From the NCBI GenBank assembly GCA_023427845.1, contig JAEYZX010000147.1:1-21745 (forward strand): 21,745 nucleotides of DNA, read 5' to 3'. A program made the translations under genes and the position numbers. Below the pieces are notes generated by a model that was not told the origin of the DNA, did no database searches, and saw nothing but the letters and a program-made list of their open reading frames with translations. Of the stretch, positions 8,439 to 15,218 are shown in pieces. This stretch comes from Bacteroidota bacterium. Its GTDB lineage: Bacteria; Bacteroidota; Bacteroidia; Flavobacteriales; Flavobacteriaceae. The number at the start of each line of letters is the position of its first letter. Within the stretch, counting starts at the first letter, position 1.

Positions 8439-8479
8439 AAACGTTTTTCTTGTCAAATATTTGTTAAATAGAAACGTTT
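8439..8479. promoter_or_regulatory. Pair of AAACGTTT palindromes upstream of the small-RNA promoter
   Basis: Two identical 8-bp perfect palindromes, AAACGTTT, at 8439-8446 and 8472-8479. Their centres are 33 bp apart, about three helical turns. The second ends 2 bp before the putative -33 TTG (8482-8484). CG-centred palindromes of this shape are typical of LacI-family operators. No regulator is encoded nearby, so binding is a hypothesis. Confidence 0.35.
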
Positions 8480-8481
8480 GG

Positions 8482-8512
8482 TTGGAAATATGTAAAAACC
8501 TACGCATCTTTG
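8482..8512 (+). promoter_or_regulatory. Promoter of candidate small RNA
   Basis: TTG (8482-8484), a 20-bp spacer, then CATCTTTG (8505-8512), which matches TAnnTTTG except for the first base. The spacing is that of Bacteroidota primary promoters. The implied start is around 8518-8521, exactly where the closing stem of the structured RNA begins, and there is no start codon with a credible ORF behind it. Confidence 0.55.
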
Positions 8513-8518
8513 CAAAGT

Positions 8519-8636
8519 AAAAACGACGGAGTGGTTTCCCGAATTTTTCTTATAAGTTTTTCATAATTTATAGTTTTTTGGTTGGTTAATAGCATAAAAA
8601 CTCAGTCGTTAAGTTGGCTGGGTTTTTTTGTTTTTT
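8519..8636 (+). ncRNA. Candidate structured small RNA (~110 nt) between hppD and the DUF3108 gene
   Basis: The 285-bp gap after hppD holds a self-contained transcription unit: promoter (8482-8512), structured region, intrinsic terminator. AACGACGGAGT (8522-8532) pairs with ACTCAGTCGTT (8600-8610) over 11 bp with one mismatch. This closes a long AU-rich interior (8533-8599) that contains smaller possible pairings such as TATAA/TTATA. The 3' strand of this closing stem is also the 5' strand of the terminator hairpin, so the two folds exclude each other. A perfect -7 element for the downstream gene sits after the terminator, which argues for a stand-alone RNA over a riboswitch of that gene. A closing stem around a large open AU-rich interior resembles 6S-type RNAs, and Flavobacteria have described families (6S-Flavo, Flavo-1) that should be tested. 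I cannot assign a family by eye. Confidence 0.5.
8597..8636 (+). terminator. Rho-independent terminator of the candidate small RNA
   Basis: A 12-bp stem: AAAACTCAGTCG (8597-8608) with TGGCTGGGTTTT (8615-8626), loop TTAAGT, three G·U wobbles and no unpaired bases. The pyrimidine-rich T tract runs through 8623-8636 (interrupted once by G at 8630). It lies about 200 bp past the hppD stop, so it ends the small RNA and possibly hppD read-through. Confidence 0.75.
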
Positions 8637-8646
8637 AGTACTTTTG
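8614..8646 (+). promoter_or_regulatory. Promoter of the DUF3108 gene
   Basis: TACTTTTG (8639-8646) is a perfect TAnnTTTG -7 element. TTG at 8614-8616 lies 22 bp upstream, at the long end of normal spacing. The expected start is near 8653, giving a leader of about 38 nt before the ATG at 8691. The element begins directly after the T tract of the preceding terminator, so transcription is stopped and restarted here. Confidence 0.6.
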
Positions 8647-8690
8647 GAACAGATGTTGCATACCGGGATATTAATTGCTAAATTCATAAG

Positions 8691-9464
8691 ATGAAAAAGA
8701 TTATAGTACTTTTAATATTCATGACCACGGTAAGTTTCGCTCCCCAACGGGAAAGTGCTTTCGACGTTGGTGAGTATCTCAAATTCAGGATTCATTACGG
8801 TATTGTCAATGCCGGATACGCTACAATTGAAATAAAGGAAGCTGTCCGCAACAATAAAAAAGTATTTCATGCCGTCGGTCGAGGTTATACCACAGGTATG
8901 TCGAGATTTTTCTTTAAAGTCGAAGACCGTTACGAAAGCTATTTTGATAAAACAACCGGAAATCCGTATCAGTTTATCCGTAAAATAGATGAAGGCGGAT
9001 ATACCAAAAATCAGGAAGGCTGGATCAACCAGGCAACAAACCGCATCCTTGTTAAAGACTACAAACGGAAAACAGAAAAGAATTTTGTTATTCCCGCCAA
9101 TACGCAGGACATACTTTCTACGTTTTATTATCTGAGAAACCATCCCGATGTTGACAATTTAAAAGTTGGCCAATCAATCGCCGTAGATATGTTTTTTGAC
9201 GACGAAACGACAAAGTTTAAGTTAAAATTTATGGGCACCGAAGATATATCCACTAAATTTGGCACCGTTCCAACAATGGTTTTTCGACCACTTGTACAAT
9301 CCGGACGCGTGTTTAAGGAGGAAGAAAGCCTCACGGTTTGGATTTCGGACGACGACAATAAGATTCCTGTCAGGATCAAAGCCAGTTTGGCCGTAGGTTC
9401 GTTAAAAGCCGATTTGGACAGTTACCGCGGACTCAAACATTCTTTTAAAGTTAAAGCAAAATAA
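8691..9464 (+). CDS. DUF3108 domain-containing exported protein
   Basis: A 257-aa protein of unknown function. Residues 1-17 (MKKIIVLLIFMTTVSFA) are a signal peptide, so the mature protein should be periplasmic. The rest is predicted mainly β-strand and matches the DUF3108 pattern: opening GEYLKFRIHYGIVNAGYA, a middle segment with DRYESYFD and ...QDILSTFYYLR, and a late WISDDDNKIPVRIKA segment. No cysteines or catalytic motif stand out. It starts a transcription unit with its own promoter and is followed 5 nt later by tryptophan 2,3-dioxygenase, so the two are probably co-transcribed, although no functional link is evident. A DUF3108 member being exported fits envelope roles, but this is not established. 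Confidence 0.88.
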   Translation: MKKIIVLLIFMTTVSFAPQRESAFDVGEYLKFRIHYGIVNAGYATIEIKEAVRNNKKVFHAVGRGYTTGMSRFFFKVEDRYESYFDKTTGNPYQFIRKIDEGGYTKNQEGWINQATNRILVKDYKRKTEKNFVIPANTQDILSTFYYLRNHPDVDNLKVGQSIAVDMFFDDETTKFKLKFMGTEDISTKFGTVPTMVFRPLVQSGRVFKEEESLTVWISDDDNKIPVRIKASLAVGSLKADLDSYRGLKHSFKVKAK

Positions 9465-9469
9465 TCATA

Positions 9470-10414
9470 ATGGCCCATACCAACATATCTGATGAAATCC
9501 TTGAGCAACTAGACCAAAAATACCGGGATTTAAATCAGAAGACCGAAACGCATCTTGAAGGACTTTTATGGTCAAAACCACTGACCTATTGGGATTATAT
9601 TCAAACCGATGCGCTTTTAAACCTGCAAATTCAGCGTACTACACTTCCCGACGAAATGGTGTTCATCATGTATCACCAGGTAAATGAACTTCTGTTCAAA
9701 ATGATATTATGGGAAATTAAACAGATATGCCATACCGAAAAACCGGAAACTGCATTTTTTACCGAAAGATTGGGGCGCATCAGCCGCTATTTTGACATGC
9801 TTACGACCTCATTCGATATTATGGGCGACGGAATGGAATTGGAACAGTACATGAAGTTCCGCAACACGCTTGCCCCGGCGAGTGGTTTCCAAAGTGCCCA
9901 GTACCGTTTGATTGAATTCGCGAGCACCGATTTGATCAATCTAATAGATTACCGCTTCCGTGCAACGATTGATCGGAACACACCGTATGAACATGCGTTT
10001 GAACATCTGTATTGGCAAGCCGCGGGAAAAGATTATGAAACCGGTAAAAAATCGTATTTGCTCCTTGAGTTCGAAAGAAAGTACAAAGACATGTTTCTTC
10101 GGCACATGGAAGAATACAATACGATCAACATCTGGCAAAAATTCAAGCAACTTCCTGAGGCCGACCAGCTTAATACTGAACTGATTCAGGCAATGCGTCA
10201 CCTCGATTATACCGTAAATATCACATGGGTCATGGGGCACCTGAATGCGGCGCGAAAATATATCGACAGCGGCCAGGGAAGTGGAGAGGCAACCGGCGGA
10301 AGCGACTGGAAGAAATACATGCACCCGCGATACCAACGCCGAATTTTCTTCCCGGCGCTCTGGAGCGAGGATGAACTAAAAAATTGGGGCGAAGAGAAAA
10401 ACACAACAGTATAA
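9470..10414 (+). CDS. kynA: Tryptophan 2,3-dioxygenase
   Basis: A heme enzyme that cleaves the indole ring of L-Trp to N-formylkynurenine, the entry to the kynurenine pathway. The 314-aa cytosolic protein carries the TDO landmarks by comparison with the Xanthomonas enzyme: H69 in FIMYHQVNELLFKM (substrate-site His), Y127 and R131 in EQYMKFRNTLAPASGFQS, the QYRLIEF segment, the proximal heme ligand H257 in ITWVMGHLNAARKY, and the flexible GSGEATGGSDW loop (271-280) that contains the substrate-ammonium-binding Thr region. It is about 30 residues longer than the Xanthomonas form. It starts 5 nt after the DUF3108 gene. Other kynurenine genes (formamidase, kynureninase) are absent here. Confidence 0.96.
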   Translation: MAHTNISDEILEQLDQKYRDLNQKTETHLEGLLWSKPLTYWDYIQTDALLNLQIQRTTLPDEMVFIMYHQVNELLFKMILWEIKQICHTEKPETAFFTERLGRISRYFDMLTTSFDIMGDGMELEQYMKFRNTLAPASGFQSAQYRLIEFASTDLINLIDYRFRATIDRNTPYEHAFEHLYWQAAGKDYETGKKSYLLLEFERKYKDMFLRHMEEYNTINIWQKFKQLPEADQLNTELIQAMRHLDYTVNITWVMGHLNAARKYIDSGQGSGEATGGSDWKKYMHPRYQRRIFFPALWSEDELKNWGEEKNTTV

Positions 10415-10424
10415 AGAATTTGGT

Positions 10425-11663
10425 TTGAAAATAGCATCAGTACTTCTATTCCTGTTACTTTTCCTGGTTTCCTGCAATGACACTGAAGAAGATGAGCTAC
10501 CCGTTGAGGCCGCTGTCGAAAAAACCGAGCCAAAAATTGTGGAATTCGGATTTACACTCAATGATTTTGATGTAGTAAACGATACCATTGCAAGCGGTGA
10601 TACGTTCAGCAGCATACTTGAAACACAAAATTTAGGCAACCTTCGCGTACACGACATCAATGAGAAAATCAAGGATAGTTTTGATGTGCGAAGGATCAGG
10701 ATCGGAAAACCGTTTACGATCCTACGTTCAAAAGATGCTGAAAAATTGATCCAGGCATTCATTTACCAACCCGACAAGCTCAGTTATTATGTAGTCGATA
10801 TGCGCGATTCGGTTACGGTATACCGAACTGTTCGGCCCATTACAATCAGACGGCGCACAATAGCGGGCGAACTCGACGGATCGTTAACTGAAGCGCTAGA
10901 ACAGCAGAAGGTATCTGCCGCGCTGGCCACACAGGTCTCCAATGTATACCAGTGGTCAATCGATTTTTTCAAACTTCAAAAAGGCGATAAATTTGCTTTG
11001 ACGTTTACCGAAAGGTTTATCAACGACAGCATATACGACGGAGTTGAAAATCTTGAAGCCGCATTTTTCGAATACAAAGGCAAGATCATATATGCGTTTC
11101 CATTTGCCCAGGACACCGTTTCGGGAAAAATCGCCTATTATGATGAAGAAGGGAAAGTGCTTAAAAACTTTTTTCTCAAAGCACCGCTTAAATTCAGCCG
11201 AATATCATCACGATTCTCGCCAAAACGGTTTCATCCGGTGCAGCAAGTCTGGAAGGCGCACAAAGGCACCGATTATGCCGCACCGCATGGCACACCTATC
11301 ATGACCACGGCATCCGGCGTTGTCGAGCAGACGGGCTTTACTGCCGGAAATGGCAACTACGTCAAGATAAAGCACAACAAAACGTACTCAACGCAATACC
11401 TTCACATGTCCAAAATCCTTGTCCGCCGCGGTCAACGGGTTTCACAAGGAGACATTATCGGAAAAGTGGGCAGCACCGGACTCGCCACCGGTCCGCATGT
11501 TTGTTACCGTTTTTGGAAGAACGGCGTTCAGGTCGATGCACTGCGTTTGAAACTTCCTAATTCGACACCAATGGATAACAAGCACAAGCCCCGATTTATG
11601 GCTTATATGGAACCGTTGAAACGCGAACTCGACAGTATTGCAGAACTTAAATTCACAAAATAA
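10425..11663 (+). CDS. M23-family peptidoglycan endopeptidase, lipoprotein (TTG start)
   Basis: A 412-aa predicted cell-wall hydrolase. The N-terminus is a lipoprotein signal (hydrophobic core, lipobox LVSC, acylated C17), which forces the start at TTG 10425-10427; no in-frame ATG or GTG gives a signal peptide. A LysM/OapA-like β segment (about 52-100, with SGDTFSSIL and RRIRIGKPFTIL) precedes a linker domain and the LytM domain (about 262-372). Zinc ligands H279 and D283 are in HKGTD and a catalytic His is H327 in YLHMS. The final HxH motif reads GPHVCY: H358 is kept but the third metal ligand is C360. The gene begins 10 nt after the TDO stop, and its TAA overlaps the pgi ATG by one base (TAATG), so pgi is translationally coupled to it. 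Confidence 0.92.
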   Translation: MKIASVLLFLLLFLVSCNDTEEDELPVEAAVEKTEPKIVEFGFTLNDFDVVNDTIASGDTFSSILETQNLGNLRVHDINEKIKDSFDVRRIRIGKPFTILRSKDAEKLIQAFIYQPDKLSYYVVDMRDSVTVYRTVRPITIRRRTIAGELDGSLTEALEQQKVSAALATQVSNVYQWSIDFFKLQKGDKFALTFTERFINDSIYDGVENLEAAFFEYKGKIIYAFPFAQDTVSGKIAYYDEEGKVLKNFFLKAPLKFSRISSRFSPKRFHPVQQVWKAHKGTDYAAPHGTPIMTTASGVVEQTGFTAGNGNYVKIKHNKTYSTQYLHMSKILVRRGQRVSQGDIIGKVGSTGLATGPHVCYRFWKNGVQVDALRLKLPNSTPMDNKHKPRFMAYMEPLKRELDSIAELKFTK

Positions 11664-13309
11664 TGTCACTACAGAATATAAATCCAACAAGTACGAAGGC
11701 GTGGTCTGATCTTCAGCGGCATTTTGAAGAGATGCAATCGGCTTCAATGAAACAAATGTTCGCGGCTGATTTACAGCGTGCCGAGAAATTTCATTTGACC
11801 TGCAATGATTTTACTGTAGATTTTTCGAAGAACATCATAAATGATGATACACTCAATTATTTGCTTGCGCTTGCCGAGCAGATGCAGTTGAGCGATGCGA
11901 TTTCAAAATATTTTGACGGCGATCTGATCAATCAAACTGAAGGTCGTGCTGTACTTCATACCGCGCTTCGTGCACCCGAACATTCAGAAGTAAAAGTTGA
12001 TGGGATCAATGTCATTCCCGAAGTAATAAATGTAAAAAATAAAATTGCCGCATTTTCCAACGACGTGATAAACGGCAACAGAAAAGGTTATACCGGCAAA
12101 GCATTTACCGATGTCGTAAATATCGGAATCGGCGGATCTGATCTTGGTCCGGCCATGGTTGTTGAAGCACTTCAGTACTACAAAAATCACCTCAATTTAC
12201 ATTTTGTATCGAATGTCGATGGCGATCACGTTCACGAAACGCTAAAAAAACTAAACCCCGAAACGACTTTATTCATCATCGTTTCAAAAACATTCACCAC
12301 ACAGGAAACGTTGACAAATTCCGAAACTATTCGGAAATGGTTTCTAAAATCTGCTCAGCAAAAAGATATAGCGACGCATTTTGTCGCGGTTTCCTCCAAC
12401 ATCAAAAACGTAACAAATTTCGGAATCGACAGCGAAAACATCTTTCCGATGTGGGATTGGGTTGGCGGAAGGTTTTCTTTGTGGAGCGCGGTCGGCCTTT
12501 CGATCAGCCTTGCAGTCGGATTCGACAATTACAATAAATTACTCAAAGGCGCACATGAAATGGATCAGCATTTCAAAACAACGCCTCCCCATAAAAACAT
12601 ACCGATTTTGCTTGCGCTGATAAGTATTTGGTACAACAACTTTTTTGATGCCGAAAGCGAGGCGCTGATTCCGTATACGCAGTACCTGAATCGATTTGCT
12701 CCTTATCTGCAGCAGGGAATTATGGAAAGCAACGGAAAAAGTGTCGATCGCGATGGAAAACCGGTCAACTATCAGACGGGCACCATAATCTGGGGCGAGC
12801 CCGGAACCAATTCGCAGCATGCATTTTTTCAGCTTTTGCATCAGGGAACAAAACTCATTCCGGTCGATTTCATCGGCTTCATCGAGTCATTACATGGCGA
12901 TGACGATCATCATAAAAAGTTGATGTCGAATTTCTTTGCCCAAACAGAAGCATTGCTGAACGGCAAAACCGAGCAGGAAGTTCGGGCCGAATTGGAAAAT
13001 CAGAACCTCAGTTCAGATGAGATTGAAAGGCTTGCGCCGTTTAAGGTTTTTAGCGGCAATAAGCCAACAAACACAATACTTATCGAAAAACTTACACCGA
13101 GTTCGCTCGGAGCGTTGATCGCGATGTACGAACATAAAATTTTTGTGCAGGGAGTGATTTGGAATATCTTCAGTTATGATCAATGGGGAGTTGAACTCGG
13201 AAAGCAACTTGCCGGCTCAATTTTAAAAGAAATCGAATCGGGACGGGTTGGCGAGCATGACAGCTCTACGCAGCTTTTATTGGGAAAGTTTATCAATAGG
13301 ACGAACTAG
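11663..13309 (+). CDS. pgi: Glucose-6-phosphate isomerase
   Basis: Interconverts glucose 6-phosphate and fructose 6-phosphate in glycolysis and gluconeogenesis. At 548 aa it is the long, E. coli/animal-like form. Key residues align with rabbit PGI: E355 (MESNGKS, catalytic base), H386 (TNSQHAFF) and K514 (YDQWGVELGKQ). Both family signatures are present: DWVGGRFSLWSAVG (265-278) and the block at 495-514. The phosphate-binding loop GIGGSDLGPAM (155-165) and SKTFTTQET (208-216) are intact. The start ATG overlaps the TAA of the M23 gene by one base. No terminator follows; a new promoter for the next gene begins 7 bp after the stop. Confidence 0.97.
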   Translation: MSLQNINPTSTKAWSDLQRHFEEMQSASMKQMFAADLQRAEKFHLTCNDFTVDFSKNIINDDTLNYLLALAEQMQLSDAISKYFDGDLINQTEGRAVLHTALRAPEHSEVKVDGINVIPEVINVKNKIAAFSNDVINGNRKGYTGKAFTDVVNIGIGGSDLGPAMVVEALQYYKNHLNLHFVSNVDGDHVHETLKKLNPETTLFIIVSKTFTTQETLTNSETIRKWFLKSAQQKDIATHFVAVSSNIKNVTNFGIDSENIFPMWDWVGGRFSLWSAVGLSISLAVGFDNYNKLLKGAHEMDQHFKTTPPHKNIPILLALISIWYNNFFDAESEALIPYTQYLNRFAPYLQQGIMESNGKSVDRDGKPVNYQTGTIIWGEPGTNSQHAFFQLLHQGTKLIPVDFIGFIESLHGDDDHHKKLMSNFFAQTEALLNGKTEQEVRAELENQNLSSDEIERLAPFKVFSGNKPTNTILIEKLTPSSLGALIAMYEHKIFVQGVIWNIFSYDQWGVELGKQLAGSILKEIESGRVGEHDSSTQLLLGKFINRTN

Positions 13310-13315
13310 AGCCCG

Positions 13316-13344
13316 TTGAACATTAACATTTTTTCTTATATTTG
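13316..13344 (+). promoter_or_regulatory. Promoter of the small membrane-protein gene
   Basis: TTG (13316-13318), an 18-bp spacer, then TATATTTG (13337-13344), a perfect TAnnTTTG. The implied start near 13351 leaves a leader of only about 13 nt before the ATG at 13364. This is the best full match to the Bacteroidota promoter pattern in the window. Confidence 0.7.
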
Positions 13345-13363
13345 ATTTCCAAACAACTTCGCT

Positions 13364-13807
13364 ATGTACGAAACTCTTCAACAAATCCATACTATAGTAG
13401 CTTACTTGGTACTGCTGCTTCTGTTAATTGCGGTAATTAATTCGATTGCAGGTCTTTCGTCAAAACGGGAATTTACCGCAAAAGACAGAAAGCTTGCGTT
13501 GTTCGCGCTAATTGCGACCCATATTCAATTTCTTGTCGGAATTATCATGTATTTTAATTCTCCGCTCGGAATATCGGTATTGGGAGAAATGAAGAATTCG
13601 GCATTGCGGCTAACCTCACTTGAACATCCATTAGTAAACCTGATCGCCATTACGCTGATAACAATCGGATGGTCAAAACACAAGAAGGTGATCGAAAGCA
13701 CGAAAAAATTCAAGACTTTCACCATTTTCTACGGTGTCGGATTACTGCTGATTTTGAGCAGGATACCTTGGGATCTGTTAACCGACGTTACAAAAAAGCT
13801 CTTCTAG
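13364..13807 (+). CDS. Conserved four-helix membrane protein, cytochrome b-like
   Basis: A 147-aa integral membrane protein with four hydrophobic helices (about 8-30, 44-64, 89-104 and 119-134) and short basic loops. Three histidines sit in or at the ends of helices (H9, H53, H88), plus H106 in a loop. This layout resembles small di-heme four-helix cytochromes, and such proteins are sometimes annotated as cytochrome B in Flavobacteria. I see no definitive heme motif, so function stays open. It is a single-gene unit with its own promoter and a terminator that overlaps its last codons. No functional link to pgi or the RlpA genes is apparent. Confidence 0.8.
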   Translation: MYETLQQIHTIVAYLVLLLLLIAVINSIAGLSSKREFTAKDRKLALFALIATHIQFLVGIIMYFNSPLGISVLGEMKNSALRLTSLEHPLVNLIAITLITIGWSKHKKVIESTKKFKTFTIFYGVGLLLILSRIPWDLLTDVTKKLF

Positions 13808-13822
13808 GAGCTTTCTTTTTTT
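13792..13822 (+). terminator. Rho-independent terminator embedding a stop codon
   Basis: AAAGCTC (13795-13801) pairs perfectly with GAGCTTT (13808-13814), extended by the flanking A and T runs. The loop TTCTAG (13802-13807) contains the last sense codon and the TAG of the membrane-protein gene. A T-run (13816-13822) follows. The hairpin therefore ends transcription directly at the end of the reading frame and separates it from the RlpA pair. Confidence 0.75.
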
Positions 13823-13863
13823 AGGAACGGTATTTGCAAGTGCGGTGCCGAAACAAACTTACT

Positions 13864-14328
13864 ATGATTCAAATCAGGACATTACTCATACTGATTGTAC
13901 TTTCCACATTCGTACTCATACCCAAACAGGCTGCCTCGCAACAGCAGGTCATAAAAACGCTTCAGGATTCGATCACAAAAAATGCTGCGATCGCCGATAG
14001 TTTGCAGCTTGTAAGCAACCTAAAGCTAAAACTTCACAAAAAGAATGCTCACGCGTCGTATTATGCCGATAAGTTCAATGGCAGGCGAACGGCAAGCGGA
14101 CGCAGATTCGACAATCAAAAATATACAGCCGCACACCGGAAGTTGCCTTTTGGAACCAAGGTCAAAGTGACCAATGAGGCAAATGGGAAATCGGTTGTGG
14201 TCGAAATAACCGATCGCGGCCCATTTATAAAAGGGCGTGAAATAGATTTGTCGAAACGCGCCTTTATGGATATTGCAAGTTCCCGGTACAGTGGTGCAGT
14301 GAAAGTCACTATTGAAATCATTCAATAA
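13864..14328 (+). CDS. RlpA-like double-psi β-barrel protein, exported (paralogue 1)
   Basis: A 154-aa member of the RlpA family, whose best-studied member (Pseudomonas) is a septal lytic transglycosylase acting on naked glycan strands. The N-terminus is a signal peptide (about 1-24, ending QAAS). A short polar helix (27-58) precedes the barrel (about 64-154). The two residues shown to matter in RlpA are present with the same 26-residue spacing: H91 (TAAHRKLPFGT) and D117 (ITDRGPF). The C-terminal SPOR domain found in the longer proteobacterial form is absent. The start at MIQIRTLL gives a clean signal peptide; a TTG 30 bp upstream would add a charged lead. Its TAA overlaps the next gene's ATG (TAATG). 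Confidence 0.9.
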   Translation: MIQIRTLLILIVLSTFVLIPKQAASQQQVIKTLQDSITKNAAIADSLQLVSNLKLKLHKKNAHASYYADKFNGRRTASGRRFDNQKYTAAHRKLPFGTKVKVTNEANGKSVVVEITDRGPFIKGREIDLSKRAFMDIASSRYSGAVKVTIEIIQ

Positions 14329-14699
14329 TGAAAAATATACTTGTTGTTTTCTTGTTGATGCTTTTGGCAGGTTGTGGAAGCGCAAAATTCAGCGATGGAA
14401 AAGTCCTGAATAAAAGTGCCGAAGTTTCGTATTATGCCGATAAGTTTAATGGCAGAAAAACAGCAAGTGGCGAAAAATTCAGCAACAACAAATTAACGGC
14501 TGCCCATAGGAAACTTCCTTTTGGGACGAAGCTGAAAGTTACGAATCTTGCTAATCGTGAATCGGTTGTGGTTGTGGTAAACGATCGCGGACCATTTAAG
14601 CGTGGCCGTGAACTCGACTTGTCAAAAAAGGCCTTTATGAAAATCACCGATAATAAAAACCACGGAATCCTACGCGTGTCAATATCAGTCGTTCGTTAG
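14328..14699 (+). CDS. RlpA-like lipoprotein (paralogue 2)
   Basis: A 123-aa predicted lipoprotein: short hydrophobic signal, lipobox LAGC with acylated C16, then a double-psi β-barrel directly (about 32-123). H60 (TAAHRKLPFGT) and D86 (VNDRGPF) keep the RlpA residue pair. Over 74 barrel positions it is identical to the upstream paralogue at 55 by hand count, so the pair arose by tandem duplication. They differ in how they are held: this copy by a lipid anchor, the first by a cleaved signal peptide. The one-base overlap with the upstream stop makes translation coupled. It ends 15 bp before the convergent response regulator. Confidence 0.92.
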   Translation: MKNILVVFLLMLLAGCGSAKFSDGKVLNKSAEVSYYADKFNGRKTASGEKFSNNKLTAAHRKLPFGTKLKVTNLANRESVVVVVNDRGPFKRGRELDLSKKAFMKITDNKNHGILRVSISVVR

Positions 14700-14714
14700 T
14701 AAATTGCGCTACTT

Positions 14715-15140
14715 TTATTGTGTGTTGGGGTGTTTGCAAGCCGACCAATATTCAAGAACTATTTTTATCAGTTTCTTGATTTCATCAAAATCATTTCCCT
14801 TAACGAAATATCCCTGAACGGTCATTTGCGTATATGCTGTATCGATTTCGTTCTGATTCGATGAAGTTGAAAAGAACAGGAACGGAATGCTTTTACGGCG
14901 TAATTCGGGATCGTCGTCGATTTGCTTTTTAAATTCCAGTCCACTTTGCTTGGGCAGATTGACATCACAGAAAATAAGAAACATGTTTTCATCGGTTGTT
15001 TTCATATAGTCCCACGCATCTCTCGTCAACCTGAACCAACGTAATGTATTTTGGTACCCAAGATCGCGTACGACAATTTCAAGAATCTCCTTATCCTCGA
15101 TATCGTCCTCGATTATGACTATGGATCCCGATTTTGACAT
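14715..15140 (-). CDS. Single-domain response regulator (receiver only)
   Basis: A 141-aa CheY-like receiver with no output domain. The acidic pocket is E11/D12/D13, the phosphoacceptor is D59 (IFCDVNLPKQSG), the switch residue is S91 or T92 (FFSTSSN) and the conserved lysine is K114 (YFVKG). The sequence is of the type often encoded beside hybrid kinases in Bacteroidota, but no histidine kinase is in the window, so its partner is unknown. It lies 78 bp downstream of the CYTH gene on the same strand and may share its transcript. Confidence 0.93.
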   Translation of the reverse strand: MSKSGSIVIIEDDIEDKEILEIVVRDLGYQNTLRWFRLTRDAWDYMKTTDENMFLIFCDVNLPKQSGLEFKKQIDDDPELRRKSIPFLFFSTSSNQNEIDTAYTQMTVQGYFVKGNDFDEIKKLIKIVLEYWSACKHPNTQ

Positions 15141-15218
15141 GATAATTACCCTTTGTTGAAATAAATTAGCGAAATATCAAATACAATCGCATAAAATGAA
15201 TCGGTCCTGGATTTTCGG

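Noticed and set aside
8436..8451. Resemblance of the first AAACGTTT site to the E. coli PurR box (ACGCAAACGTTT...)
   Set aside because: The match is striking, but PurR of that type is not expected in Flavobacteria and no purine gene is nearby; kept only as a generic LacI-type operator idea.
13834..13863. A TTG start 30 bp upstream for the first RlpA paralogue
   Set aside because: It would put charged and cysteine residues in front of an otherwise normal signal peptide; the ATG at 13864 gives a clean one.
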